This document shows positions 50,801 through 58,925 of a DNA stretch of 64,000 nucleotides, in pieces. This DNA is from PBB1 sp965229345. Its GTDB lineage: Bacteria > Pseudomonadota > Gammaproteobacteria > Burkholderiales > Burkholderiaceae_C. The stretch covers positions 2,170,001 through 2,234,000 of the forward strand of contig OZ245872.1 of assembly GCA_965229345.1 (NCBI GenBank), written 5' to 3'. Made by a program: the position numbers and the translations under genes. The stretch's first letter is position 1. The number at the start of each line of letters is the position of its first letter. Below the pieces are notes generated by a model, which did no database searches, was not told the origin of the DNA, and was given only the letters and a program-made list of their open reading frames with translations.

Positions 50801-53326
50801 ATGTCCAGTCCCTCCGAAAGTCCGAGCCTCGCGCCGCACGACGACCCGTCGATCCCGCTGTTCGAGGAAGACGGGCCCTCGCATGCAGCCCGTTTCGACG
50901 CTGACGAGATTGACGCTGGTCTCGCGGTGCCGTCGTCCGACAACCTGCTGCGCGGACTCAACCCGGAACAGCTTGCGGCCGTCACGCTGCCCGCGCGGCC
51001 GTCCCTGATCCTGGCCGGTGCCGGCTCGGGCAAGACCCGCGTGTTGACGACGCGCATTGCCTGGCTGATCCAGACCGGCCAGCTCTCGCCCGGCGGCGTG
51101 TTGGCAGTGACCTTCACCAACAAGGCGGCGAAGGAGATGCTGACGCGGCTGAGTGCGATGCTGCCGGTGCCGGTGCGCGGCATGTGGGTCGGCACCTTCC
51201 ACGGGCTGTGCAACCGCTTCCTGCGTGCGCACTGGAAGCTGGCCGCGCTGCCGCAAGGATTCCAGATCCTCGATTCCTCCGACCAGCTGTCGGCGGTGAA
51301 GCGCGTCATCAAGGCGATGAAGCTCGATGAAGAACGCTTCGTGCCGAAGACCACCACCTGGTTCATCGCCGGGCAGAAGGAAGAAGGCCTGCGGCCGAAG
51401 GATGTCGAGGTGCGCGACGAACAGGGCCGCGTGCTGGTGCAGATCTACCAAGCCTATGAGGAGCAGTGCCAGCGCGAAGGCGTCGTCGATTTCGCCGAGC
51501 TGATGCTGCGCACCTACGAGCTGATGCGCGACAACGCGAGCCTGCGTGACCATTACCAGCGACGCTTCCGCCACATCCTGGTCGACGAGTTCCAGGACAC
51601 CAACCGGCTGCAGTACGCCTGGCTGAAGATGTTCGCCGGCCCGCCCGGACCGAACGGCACAGCGGTGCTCGCGGTCGGCGACGACGACCAGAGCATCTAT
51701 GCCTTCCGCGGCGCACAGGTCGGCAACATGGCCGACTTCGAGCGCGAGTTCAAGGTGCAGCAGGTCATCAAGCTGGAGCGCAACTACCGCAGCTACGGCC
51801 ACATCCTCGATGCCGCCAACGAGCTGATCTCGCGCAACTCGCGTCGCCTCGGCAAGAACCTGCGCACCGAAGCCGGCCCCGGCGAGCAGGTGCGCGTGTT
51901 CGAAGCCACCAGCGATTTCGCCGAAGCGCAGTGGTTCATCGAAGAAGCGCAGCAACTGCACCGCGACGGCACGCCGCGACGCGACATCGCGCTGCTTTAT
52001 CGCAGCAACGCGCAAAGCCGTGTGCTGGAAAGTGCGTTGTTCAACGCCGGCATCCCGTACAAGGTCTATGGCGGCCTGCGTTTCTTCGAGCGCGCCGAGG
52101 TCAAGCACGCGCTGAGTTATCTGCGCCTGATCGAGAACCCGAACGACGACACCAGCTTTCTGCGCGTCGTCAACTTCCCGACGCGCGGCATCGGCGCGCG
52201 CACCATCGAGCTGCTGCAGGATGCAGCGCGTGCCAGCGGTCGCAGCCTCTATCAAAGCGTCGGCGCCGTGGCGGGCAAGGGCGGCGGCAACGTGCAGGCT
52301 TTTGTCGCCAAGGTCGATGCGATGCGCGAGGCCACGCGCGGGCTCACGCTGCGCGAGATCATCGAGCACATGCTGAAGGCCTCAGGCCTGGTCGATTTCT
52401 ACCGCACCGACAAGGAAGGCCAGGATCGGCTGGAGAACCTCGACGAACTGGTCAACGCGGCCGAGGCCTTCGTCACCCAGGAAGGCTTTGGCAAGGATGC
52501 GGTGGCGCTGCCGGTCGATGAGTTCGGTTCGCCTCTACCGATAGGCGCCGATGCAGAGCTGACGAAGGTGCTGTCGGGCCTCGGCGTCGAGGCGACGGCC
52601 GGAACGCCCGAGGCGACCGGCGGCATCGCCTCACTGATCACCACGCCCGACGCCGAAACCGGCGAGATCATGTCGCCGCTGGCCGCCTTCCTGACACACG
52701 CCTCGCTCGAAGCCGGCGACAACCAGGCGCAGGCCGGGCAGGACGCGATCCAACTGATGACGGTGCATGCAGCCAAGGGGCTGGAATTCGATGCGGTGTT
52801 CATCACCGGCCTCGAGGAGGGCCTGTTTCCGCACGAGAACAGCGTGTCCGATCTGGATGGACTGGAAGAAGAGCGGCGGCTGATGTACGTGGCCATCACG
52901 CGGGCCCGCAAGCGGCTGTACCTGAGCTGCAGCCAGACCCGCATGCTGCACGGCCAGACCCGCTACAACATCAAGAGCCGCTTCTTCGACGAGCTGCCCG
53001 AGGCCTCGCTGAAATGGATCACCCCGCGCAACCAGGCCTTCGGCTCGGGGTTCGCACGTGACTACCAATCGGCGTGGGCGCGTGGATCGGGTCTGGGTTC
53101 GATCGTGGGGGCAGGACGCGTGGAAACTGCCGCGCCGTCGGTCATTCCGAAGGCGCCGTCGCACGGATTGAAGTCAGGCCAGAGCGTGTTCCACACCAAG
53201 TTCGGTGAGGGCGTGATCGTCACCCTCGAAGGCAGCGGTGACGATGCCCGCGCCCAGGTCAACTTCGGCCGCCACGGCATGAAGTGGCTGGCGCTGTCGG
53301 TGGCGAAGCTAACGCCCATCACTTAA
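50801..53326 (+). CDS. uvrD: UvrD/Rep-type DNA helicase II
   Basis: 841 residues, a superfamily 1A 3'-5' helicase for excision and mismatch repair. Walker A A-G-A-G-S-G-K-T at 72-79, motif Ia F-T-N-K-A-A, motif II V-D-E-F-Q-D-T, motif III G-D-D-D-Q-S-I-Y, motif IV L-E-R-N-Y-R, motif V T-V-H-A-A-K-G-L-E-F and motif VI V-A-I-T-R-A. An N-terminal acidic/Pro/Ser extension of about 50 residues precedes the helicase core L-N-P-E-Q-L-A-A-V. The C-terminus holds the usual K-F-G-E-G-V-I tudor-like RNA-polymerase-binding motif. Confidence 0.95.
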   Translation: MSSPSESPSLAPHDDPSIPLFEEDGPSHAARFDADEIDAGLAVPSSDNLLRGLNPEQLAAVTLPARPSLILAGAGSGKTRVLTTRIAWLIQTGQLSPGGVLAVTFTNKAAKEMLTRLSAMLPVPVRGMWVGTFHGLCNRFLRAHWKLAALPQGFQILDSSDQLSAVKRVIKAMKLDEERFVPKTTTWFIAGQKEEGLRPKDVEVRDEQGRVLVQIYQAYEEQCQREGVVDFAELMLRTYELMRDNASLRDHYQRRFRHILVDEFQDTNRLQYAWLKMFAGPPGPNGTAVLAVGDDDQSIYAFRGAQVGNMADFEREFKVQQVIKLERNYRSYGHILDAANELISRNSRRLGKNLRTEAGPGEQVRVFEATSDFAEAQWFIEEAQQLHRDGTPRRDIALLYRSNAQSRVLESALFNAGIPYKVYGGLRFFERAEVKHALSYLRLIENPNDDTSFLRVVNFPTRGIGARTIELLQDAARASGRSLYQSVGAVAGKGGGNVQAFVAKVDAMREATRGLTLREIIEHMLKASGLVDFYRTDKEGQDRLENLDELVNAAEAFVTQEGFGKDAVALPVDEFGSPLPIGADAELTKVLSGLGVEATAGTPEATGGIASLITTPDAETGEIMSPLAAFLTHASLEAGDNQAQAGQDAIQLMTVHAAKGLEFDAVFITGLEEGLFPHENSVSDLDGLEEERRLMYVAITRARKRLYLSCSQTRMLHGQTRYNIKSRFFDELPEASLKWITPRNQAFGSGFARDYQSAWARGSGLGSIVGAGRVETAAPSVIPKAPSHGLKSGQSVFHTKFGEGVIVTLEGSGDDARAQVNFGRHGMKWLALSVAKLTPIT

Positions 53327-53372
53327 ACAGTTTGGAGTTGGTTTGTTGCTGCCGAGGGCTTCAAACCCCGAC

Positions 53373-53398
53373 CGCTGCGGTGGCTGCCCACCGCAGCG
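53373..53398. terminator. strong hairpin between convergent uvrD and esterase genes
   Basis: A perfect eleven-base stem (CGCTGCGGTGG / CCACCGCAGCG) with a four-base loop. There is no long T-run on either strand, only a pyrimidine-rich CTCTCTC on the plus side. The position between two convergent genes suggests a bidirectional stop or 3'-end stabiliser. Confidence 0.55.
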
Positions 53399-53436
53399 CT
53401 CTCTCGCTGACCTCAATGCTCAAACGCAACTGGGTC

Positions 53437-54126
53437 TCAGCGCAGCAAGGGTTTTAATGTCGGCCACACATTCGCCAGCATCGTCGAGTGACCGACCTCG
53501 GCCACGTGGATACGGTCGGCCTGGTACTGTGAATCGGGCACGCCTGCCATCAAGAACGGCACCAGCGCAGCGCTTTCATCCTTTGCCACGGTGACGAACA
53601 TCGCGGCCAGCTCGTCGTTGTAGCGGCGGCCGTAGTTCGGCGGGATCTGCACGCCGACCACCATCACTTTGGCCCCAGCGGCCTTGGCGGCCTTGGCCAT
53701 CTGCTGCAGATTGTTCAGGCTCCCCTTCAGCGGCAGACCTCGCAGGCCGTCGTTGCCGCCGAGTTCCAGGATCACATGCGTCGGCCGGTGCTGGGCCAGC
53801 AGCGCGGGCAGCCGCGACAGGCCGCCGGCGGTGGTGTCACCGCTGACGCTGGCGTTCACCACCCGGGCGTCGATCTTCTCGCTGGCGAGTTTGCGCTCCA
53901 GCAGCGCCACCCAACCACTGCCGCGCTTGAGGCCGTATTCGGCCGACAGGCTGTCGCCGACCACGAGCACGGTATTTCGGGGCGTGTTGCCACCGCCGGT
54001 GGCATGGGCCAGCGCAGCCACCGGCATCTGCGACCAGGCCTGTTCGCCTGCAGCGACCAGGCCAACCAGCGCGGTACAGTGGATCAGCCGGTGCAACCAA
54101 TTCCTGCGAGCCGGGTCGATCTGCAT
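53437..54126 (-). CDS. tesA: TesA-like SGNH arylesterase/thioesterase I, exported
   Basis: About 229 residues. A signal peptide (R-R-N-W-L-H-R-L-I-H then hydrophobic, ending A-W-S-Q) points to the periplasm. SGNH-hydrolase blocks: G-D-S-L-S-A near 50, G in T-T-A-G-G, G-G-N-D-G near 110, and D-R-I-H-V near the C-terminus completing the Ser-Asp-His triad. It hydrolyses acyl-CoA or aryl esters. ATG 54126 was chosen; ATG 54171 would add fifteen residues and is possible. It is divergent from the ybbA-like gene, the same arrangement as E. coli tesA/ybbA. Confidence 0.88.
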   Translation of the reverse strand: MQIDPARRNWLHRLIHCTALVGLVAAGEQAWSQMPVAALAHATGGGNTPRNTVLVVGDSLSAEYGLKRGSGWVALLERKLASEKIDARVVNASVSGDTTAGGLSRLPALLAQHRPTHVILELGGNDGLRGLPLKGSLNNLQQMAKAAKAAGAKVMVVGVQIPPNYGRRYNDELAAMFVTVAKDESAALVPFLMAGVPDSQYQADRIHVAEVGHSTMLANVWPTLKPLLR

Positions 54127-54196
54127 CGCTGCAGACCGAGGTGGTGTCACACCGCATGCCGTCTGTTCCATTGCTGTCCGCTGTTTCCAGTCCTTC

Positions 54197-54883
54197 ATGT
54201 CCGATCCCATCATTGCTGTCGATCACATCACCAAGCAAGTGCCCGATCCGGGTGGCCCTTTGACCATCCTGCACGACATCAGTTTCACCCTCGCGCGACA
54301 ACAATCGGTGGCCATCGTCGGTGCCTCGGGGTCGGGCAAGAGCACGCTGCTGTCCATCATTGCCGGCTTGGACACGCCCACCACAGGCAGCGTTCGCCTC
54401 GCAGGCACCGATTTGTTCAGCCTGGATGAGGATGCCCGCGCTGCGGTGCGGGCGGCCCACGTCGGGTTCGTGTTCCAGAGCTTCCAGCTGCTGGGCAACC
54501 TGAGCGCGATCGAGAACGTGATGCTGCCGCTGGAACTGCAGGGCCGCAGCGACGCCCGGGCGCGCGCTGCCGAGATGCTGGAGCGCGTGGGCCTGGGCGA
54601 CCGGCTGCGGCACTACCCGAAGGTGTTGTCCGGTGGCGAACAGCAGCGTGTGGCGCTCGCGCGTGCCTTCGTGGTGCAGCCGGCGGTGTTGCTGGCCGAC
54701 GAGCCCACCGGCAGCCTCGATTTCGCCACCGGCGAGCGGGTGATGGCGCTGATGTTCGAGCTGAATCGCGAGACCGGCACGACGCTGGTCTTGGTCACCC
54801 ACGACCGCACGGTAGCCGCCCAGTGCGACCGGCAACTGCGCATCGATGCCGGTCGGGTCGAACTGGACACGGCACCGGTGTGA
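54197..54883 (+). CDS. ybbA: ABC transporter ATPase of the YbbA/LolD family
   Basis: 228 residues. Walker A G-A-S-G-S-G-K-S-T near 42-50, signature L-S-G-G-E-Q-Q-R-V-A-L-A-R-A, Walker B V-L-L-A-D-E-P-T-G-S-L-D and switch histidine in V-T-H-D-R. It belongs to the LolD/MacB/YbbA group. In E. coli YbbA partners the permease YbbP, but here the next gene is on the other strand and no permease is adjacent, so it is either an orphan or uses a distant partner. Divergent from the tesA-like esterase. Confidence 0.88.
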   Translation: MSDPIIAVDHITKQVPDPGGPLTILHDISFTLARQQSVAIVGASGSGKSTLLSIIAGLDTPTTGSVRLAGTDLFSLDEDARAAVRAAHVGFVFQSFQLLGNLSAIENVMLPLELQGRSDARARAAEMLERVGLGDRLRHYPKVLSGGEQQRVALARAFVVQPAVLLADEPTGSLDFATGERVMALMFELNRETGTTLVLVTHDRTVAAQCDRQLRIDAGRVELDTAPV

Positions 54884-54906
54884 TCCGGTGCCGCCGGTGC
54901 GTCACG

Positions 54907-55704
54907 TCAGTTGGCGAACTTGTAGTCCGTCTTGTACTTGGCGCGGATGTCGTCGCGGAACTTGGCGACCTTCATCTGCCCCAGCTTCTGCTCGATCTGC
55001 GGCCGCACTTCAGCGAGCGAGGGCGCCTGCGCCTCACGGGTGTCGTCGAGCCGGATGATGTGCCAGCCGAACTGCGACTTCACCGGCTGGTCGGTCATTT
55101 CGCCCTTTTTCAGCTTGACCATCGCCTGGCCGAACTCGGGCACATAGACGTTGGGGCTGGCGAAATCGAGGTCGCCACCGTTTTCGCCCGAGCCGGTGTC
55201 CTTTGAATCCTTTTTGGCCACGTCCTCGAACTTGGCACCGGCCTTGATCTGGGCGATCAGGGCCTTGGCCTGGTCTTCCGTGTCGACCAGGATGTGACGC
55301 GCGCGGTACTCGATGCCGCCAGCGCCGGTCGACTTGGCGTATTCAGCCTGGATTTCTGCCTCGGTCACCGGATGGGTGGCCTGGTACTGGGTGAACAGCT
55401 CGCGGATCAGGATGGTCTGGCGGGCGAACTCCATCTGCACCTTGTAATCGGCCTTGCTCTGGAAGCCACGCTTCTCGGCCTCTTGCACGAACATCTCGCG
55501 CAGCACGACCTCGTCGCGGACCTGCGCCTCGAGTTCCGGGGTGCGCCGTTGCTGGCCCTGTTTCAGGATCTGCTCCATCAGCGAATCGACACGGGCCTTC
55601 GGCACCGCCTTGCCGTTGACGATCGCGATGTTCTGCGCAGCGGCGGGCAGCGCGATCAGCAGGGCGGCGGCCAGCACGGTGGAAGTGGAGAGCAACTTGT
55701 TCAT
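54907..55704 (-). CDS. parvulin-type peptidylprolyl isomerase, periplasmic
   Basis: 265 residues: a signal peptide (about 1-23, ending L-P-A-A-A-Q), a SurA/PpiD-like helical N-terminal region (about 30-125), then one parvulin domain (about 135-230; R-A-R-H-I-L-V, G-G-D-L-D-F and F-G-W-H-I-I-R-L) and a basic C-terminal helix. It assists folding of exported proteins. Similar to PpiC/Cbf2-like isomerases of Burkholderiales. Last gene of the minus-strand selO-msrB-yciB-bolA cluster, 118 bases after bolA, so possibly with its own promoter. Confidence 0.92.
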   Translation of the reverse strand: MNKLLSTSTVLAAALLIALPAAAQNIAIVNGKAVPKARVDSLMEQILKQGQQRRTPELEAQVRDEVVLREMFVQEAEKRGFQSKADYKVQMEFARQTILIRELFTQYQATHPVTEAEIQAEYAKSTGAGGIEYRARHILVDTEDQAKALIAQIKAGAKFEDVAKKDSKDTGSGENGGDLDFASPNVYVPEFGQAMVKLKKGEMTDQPVKSQFGWHIIRLDDTREAQAPSLAEVRPQIEQKLGQMKVAKFRDDIRAKYKTDYKFAN

Positions 55705-55822
55705 GGGGTGAGGCTTTCAGCTCGTGTGGAGACAGGGCGAAACCGAGCGGCATTCAAACGCTGCGGTGCCGTGGAAGCTGACGCGCCAGGCGCCAGCAAG
55801 AGAAAGGGGTTGGGGTGGGGCG

Positions 55823-56089
55823 TCAGACCTCGCCCGGGGCGCGCGCATCGATGACGAGCGCGTGGATGCCGGCCTGCATCTGCACCTTCAAAACATCATA
55901 AACGAGGCGATGCCGGGCGACCCGGTTCAGCCCGGTGAAGCGCTCGCTGACCAGGCGGACGGTGTAGTGGCTGCCCTCGCGCGCGCCAGCGTGCCCGGCG
56001 TGCAGATGGCTGTCGTCTTGCAGCACGAACTCGGTCGGTTCTAGCGCGGCGCGCAGAGCGGCTTCGATGCGCTCAGGCAGGGGGCTCAT
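55823..56089 (-). CDS. BolA family protein
   Basis: 88 residues. BolA fold with D-D-S-H-L-H-A-G-H near 25-33 (conserved histidine/cysteine-site region), R-L-V-S-E-R-F near 45 and R-H-R-L-V-Y near 58. BolA proteins work with monothiol glutaredoxins in iron-sulfur handling and affect cell shape. ATG 56089 gives M-S-P-L-P-E-R-I; a 21-residue longer frame overlaps the yciB stop. It lies 22 bases after yciB. Confidence 0.9.
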   Translation of the reverse strand: MSPLPERIEAALRAALEPTEFVLQDDSHLHAGHAGAREGSHYTVRLVSERFTGLNRVARHRLVYDVLKVQMQAGIHALVIDARAPGEV

Positions 56090-56111
56090 CGATGGACTCC
56101 GATAGGGTGTT

Positions 56112-56756
56112 TCATCGCGCCGGAGGCTGAGAGTCGGCCTCGTCGGGCGCAATGTAGCGGCTCAGGTACAGGCCTTGGGCGAGCATGAACAGGATCATCA
56201 GACCCATGCTGCCGAACAGTTTGAAATTGACCCAGGTGTCGGTTGAAAACTGGGTGGCGACGTAGCGGTTCAGCACGCCCATCATCACGAAGAAGGCCAC
56301 CCACGCCCAGTTGACCTTGGCCCACAGGGGATCAGGCAAACGGAGTTGCTCGCCGAGCATCTGTCGCGGCAGGTTCTTGCCGAACAGCGCGGCGCTGCCC
56401 CACAGGCCCAGCGCCATGGCTCCGTACAGCACGGTCGGCTTCCATTTGATGAAGTCTTCGCTGTGGAACCAGACGGTGGCACCCCCCAGCACGACGACCA
56501 GCGCCAGGCTGACCCACAGCATCGTGTCCACCCGCTTGCCCCGTGCCATCAGGAACGCAATCTGCGCCAGCGTGGCCACGATGACCACCACCGTGGCCAG
56601 CAGCACCGGGGCCTCGTTCGCACCGACCACCCCGCCAGAGACGATGAATCCGAGGTGCTCGGTGGCAAAGGCGGCCGCCCATTCTTTGTGCGCCTCGGCG
56701 TACTTGAAGGTACCGAAGAAGAACAGGATGGGCAGAAAGTCGAACAGAAGCTTCAT
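56112..56756 (-). CDS. yciB: inner membrane septation protein A homologue YciB
   Basis: 214 residues with about five membrane helices. M-K-L-L-F-D-F-L-P-I-L-F-F-F and the later K-P-T-V-L-Y-G and W-V-N-F-K-L-F-G segments are diagnostic of the YciB/IspZ/IspA family, linked to cell-envelope and septum integrity. It is slightly longer than E. coli YciB (179) through a C-terminal polar tail and a loop near residues 35-50. In an apparent operon between msrB and bolA, an order common in Burkholderiales. Confidence 0.93.
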   Translation of the reverse strand: MKLLFDFLPILFFFGTFKYAEAHKEWAAAFATEHLGFIVSGGVVGANEAPVLLATVVVIVATLAQIAFLMARGKRVDTMLWVSLALVVVLGGATVWFHSEDFIKWKPTVLYGAMALGLWGSAALFGKNLPRQMLGEQLRLPDPLWAKVNWAWVAFFVMMGVLNRYVATQFSTDTWVNFKLFGSMGLMILFMLAQGLYLSRYIAPDEADSQPPAR

Positions 56757-56810
56757 GGGGTCGTCGCAATCACCGCAGGATGTCGATCCGCAAGTCGGAG
56801 AGCGGCGATG

Positions 56811-57221
56811 TCAGGGCTGGGGGTCAAAGTCTATCGAAGCCGAGTTGATGCAGAAACGCTCACCGGTCGGTGCCGGTCCGTCATTGAACACGTGCCCGAG
56901 GTGTGAGCCACAGGCGTTGCAGCGCACCTCGATGCGTGTCATGCCGTGGCTGCGATCGACGAGGCGCTCGATCACGGTGCTGTTGACCGGCTTGGAGTAA
57001 CTGGGCCACCCGCAGCCCGCGTCGAACTTGGTGTCGGCCTCGAACAGCGGTGTGCCGCAGCCGATGCAGTTGTACCGGCCGGACTCCCAGTGGTTCCAGT
57101 ACTTGCCGGAGAACGCGCGCTCGGTGCCGGCTTGTCGCGCCACTTCGTACTGGGTGGCATCGAGCTGCGTGCGCCATTCGGCGTCGGTCTTCTGAACGGC
57201 GCGGGGTTTGTCGTCTTTCAT
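56811..57221 (-). CDS. msrB: peptide-methionine (R)-S-oxide reductase MsrB
   Basis: 136 residues. It repairs methionine-R-sulfoxide in proteins. Zinc ligands C52, C55, C101 and C104; catalytic C124 in R-F-C-I-N-S; C70 in G-C-G-W-P-S is the likely resolving cysteine. H-L-G-H-V-F is conserved. No signal peptide, so cytoplasmic. It sits 23 bases after selO, a second redox-protection gene. Confidence 0.96.
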   Translation of the reverse strand: MKDDKPRAVQKTDAEWRTQLDATQYEVARQAGTERAFSGKYWNHWESGRYNCIGCGTPLFEADTKFDAGCGWPSYSKPVNSTVIERLVDRSHGMTRIEVRCNACGSHLGHVFNDGPAPTGERFCINSASIDFDPQP

Positions 57222-57244
57222 CGTCGCTTTCCTCTGCAGGCCGC

Positions 57245-58759
57245 TCAGGACGAGCAGGACACCTCGATGTGCTGGGCCCAGTCGGGCGGGAAGTCGGCGT
57301 CTGCCGACGTGTCATGTCGTTCGTCGAAGGGGTTCTGCAGAACTTTCAGCAAGCGCTGTACTTCCGAGAAATCGCCCGCCTGGGCTTGCCGGATCGCCGA
57401 CTCGGCGAGGTGGTTGCGCAGCACCACGCCCGGGTTGACGCGGTTCATCGCAGTGGCGCGTTTCAGGTCGTCGCTGCCTTCCGAGCGCAGCCGCTCGGCG
57501 TAGGCCGCCGACCAGCGCGCCCGGAATGCCGGGTCTTCGAACAGACCCATGACGTGTCGGTTGTCGGCGTCTGGGGCGGTACTGAACGTCGACAAGCGCC
57601 GGAACAAGAGGGTGTGGTCGGTCCGCTCGTGCGCCATTTGCGCCATCAGCGCATCGATCAGCCCGGCGTCGTCCTTTTGAGCGGTCACGAAACCACATTT
57701 GCTGCGCAGGCGACGGCGCATCGCGTTGGCGTAGTTCTGCTTGTACGCCTCGAGCACCTCTCGCACGGCGTCGATGTGGTCGCGACCGATCAGTGGCATC
57801 AGGCCTTGTGCCAGCGCATGCAGGTTCCAGTAGCCGATGTTGGGCTGACTTGCGTAGGCATAGCGACCCTGGCGATCGGTGTGGTTGCAGATGTGATCCG
57901 GGTCGTGGCCATCGAGGAACCCAAAAGGGCCGTAGTCGATGGTCAGCCCGAGGATCGACATGTTGTCGGTGTTCATCACGCCGTGGCAGAACCCGACGGC
58001 CTGCCACTGCGCCATCAACTCGGCGGTGCGCTTTGCCACCGCATTCAACAGCGCCACGGCGGGTTGTGGGCCGTCGCGACATTCGGGGTAGTGGTGCTCG
58101 ATGACGAAGTCGGTCAGGCGCTGCAGCGCAGCGGTGTCGCGCCGCTGCGCGAAGTGTTCGAAATGCCCAAACCGGATGAAACTTGGCGCCACGCGCGTCA
58201 CCACCGCGGCGGTTTCCAGCGTCTCGCGCAGCACTGGCAAGGGCGATCCGATGACGCACAGCGCGCGGGTGGTCGGGATGCCGAGCCCGTGCATCGCCTC
58301 GGAACACAGAAATTCGCGGATCGATGATCGCAGCACCGCGCGCCCGTCGCCCATGCGCGAATACGGTGTGAGGCCTGCGCCCTTCAGCTGTATCTCCTGC
58401 GGACCGCTCGGCGTGTCGATCTCGCCGAGTGACAGGGCGCGACCGTCGCCCAACTGTCCCGCCCACACACCGAATTGATGCCCGCTGTAGACGCTGGCCA
58501 ACGGCCGCATGCCCGGCCACAGCGCATTGCCGCTGAACACTTCAAGCGCGTTCAGGTCGGCTCGCGTCTGCCAATCGGCAGGCAGGCCCAGCAGCTCTGC
58601 GCAGGAGTCGCTGTGAGCCACCCAGTAAGGTGCCGGCAGCGGCTGCGGCGGCAGTTCGGTGTGGAACTCGGCGCCGAGGGCGTGAAAACGGTTGCGCCAG
58701 TGCCAGTCGGGCCCCACGGGCCGTGCGCTGACCGCTGTGGTGGCGTCGTCGGTATTCAT
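57245..58759 (-). CDS. selO: protein adenylyltransferase SelO (YdiU)
   Basis: 504 residues, a pseudokinase-fold enzyme that transfers AMP to Ser/Thr/Tyr of redox proteins. Seen: G-H-Q-F-G-V-W-A-G-Q-L-G-D-G-R near 95-109 (nucleotide loop), K-G-A-G-L-T-P-Y-S-R, R-E-F-L-C-S-E-A-M, F-C-H-G-V-M-N-T-D-N-M and D-Y-G-P-F-G-F. The last three residues are C-S-S, the place where eukaryotic SelO carries selenocysteine. Length is normal. It heads the selO-msrB-yciB-bolA cluster. Confidence 0.95.
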   Translation of the reverse strand: MNTDDATTAVSARPVGPDWHWRNRFHALGAEFHTELPPQPLPAPYWVAHSDSCAELLGLPADWQTRADLNALEVFSGNALWPGMRPLASVYSGHQFGVWAGQLGDGRALSLGEIDTPSGPQEIQLKGAGLTPYSRMGDGRAVLRSSIREFLCSEAMHGLGIPTTRALCVIGSPLPVLRETLETAAVVTRVAPSFIRFGHFEHFAQRRDTAALQRLTDFVIEHHYPECRDGPQPAVALLNAVAKRTAELMAQWQAVGFCHGVMNTDNMSILGLTIDYGPFGFLDGHDPDHICNHTDRQGRYAYASQPNIGYWNLHALAQGLMPLIGRDHIDAVREVLEAYKQNYANAMRRRLRSKCGFVTAQKDDAGLIDALMAQMAHERTDHTLLFRRLSTFSTAPDADNRHVMGLFEDPAFRARWSAAYAERLRSEGSDDLKRATAMNRVNPGVVLRNHLAESAIRQAQAGDFSEVQRLLKVLQNPFDERHDTSADADFPPDWAQHIEVSCSS

Positions 58760-58925
58760 CCTGGGGAGTGTATTCAGGCGCTCATGTCACCGCGCGGCCA
58801 GGGGCCAACCTGAAGCGCGCCCGGGAGTCACCTGGAATGCGAGGGGGCGTGCGCCGTGCCGAGCTTCTTATGATTCGGCGCTCCGTGCAGCGATCAAGGC
58901 TGCTCTCCCACTCGAAACGCCCGCC

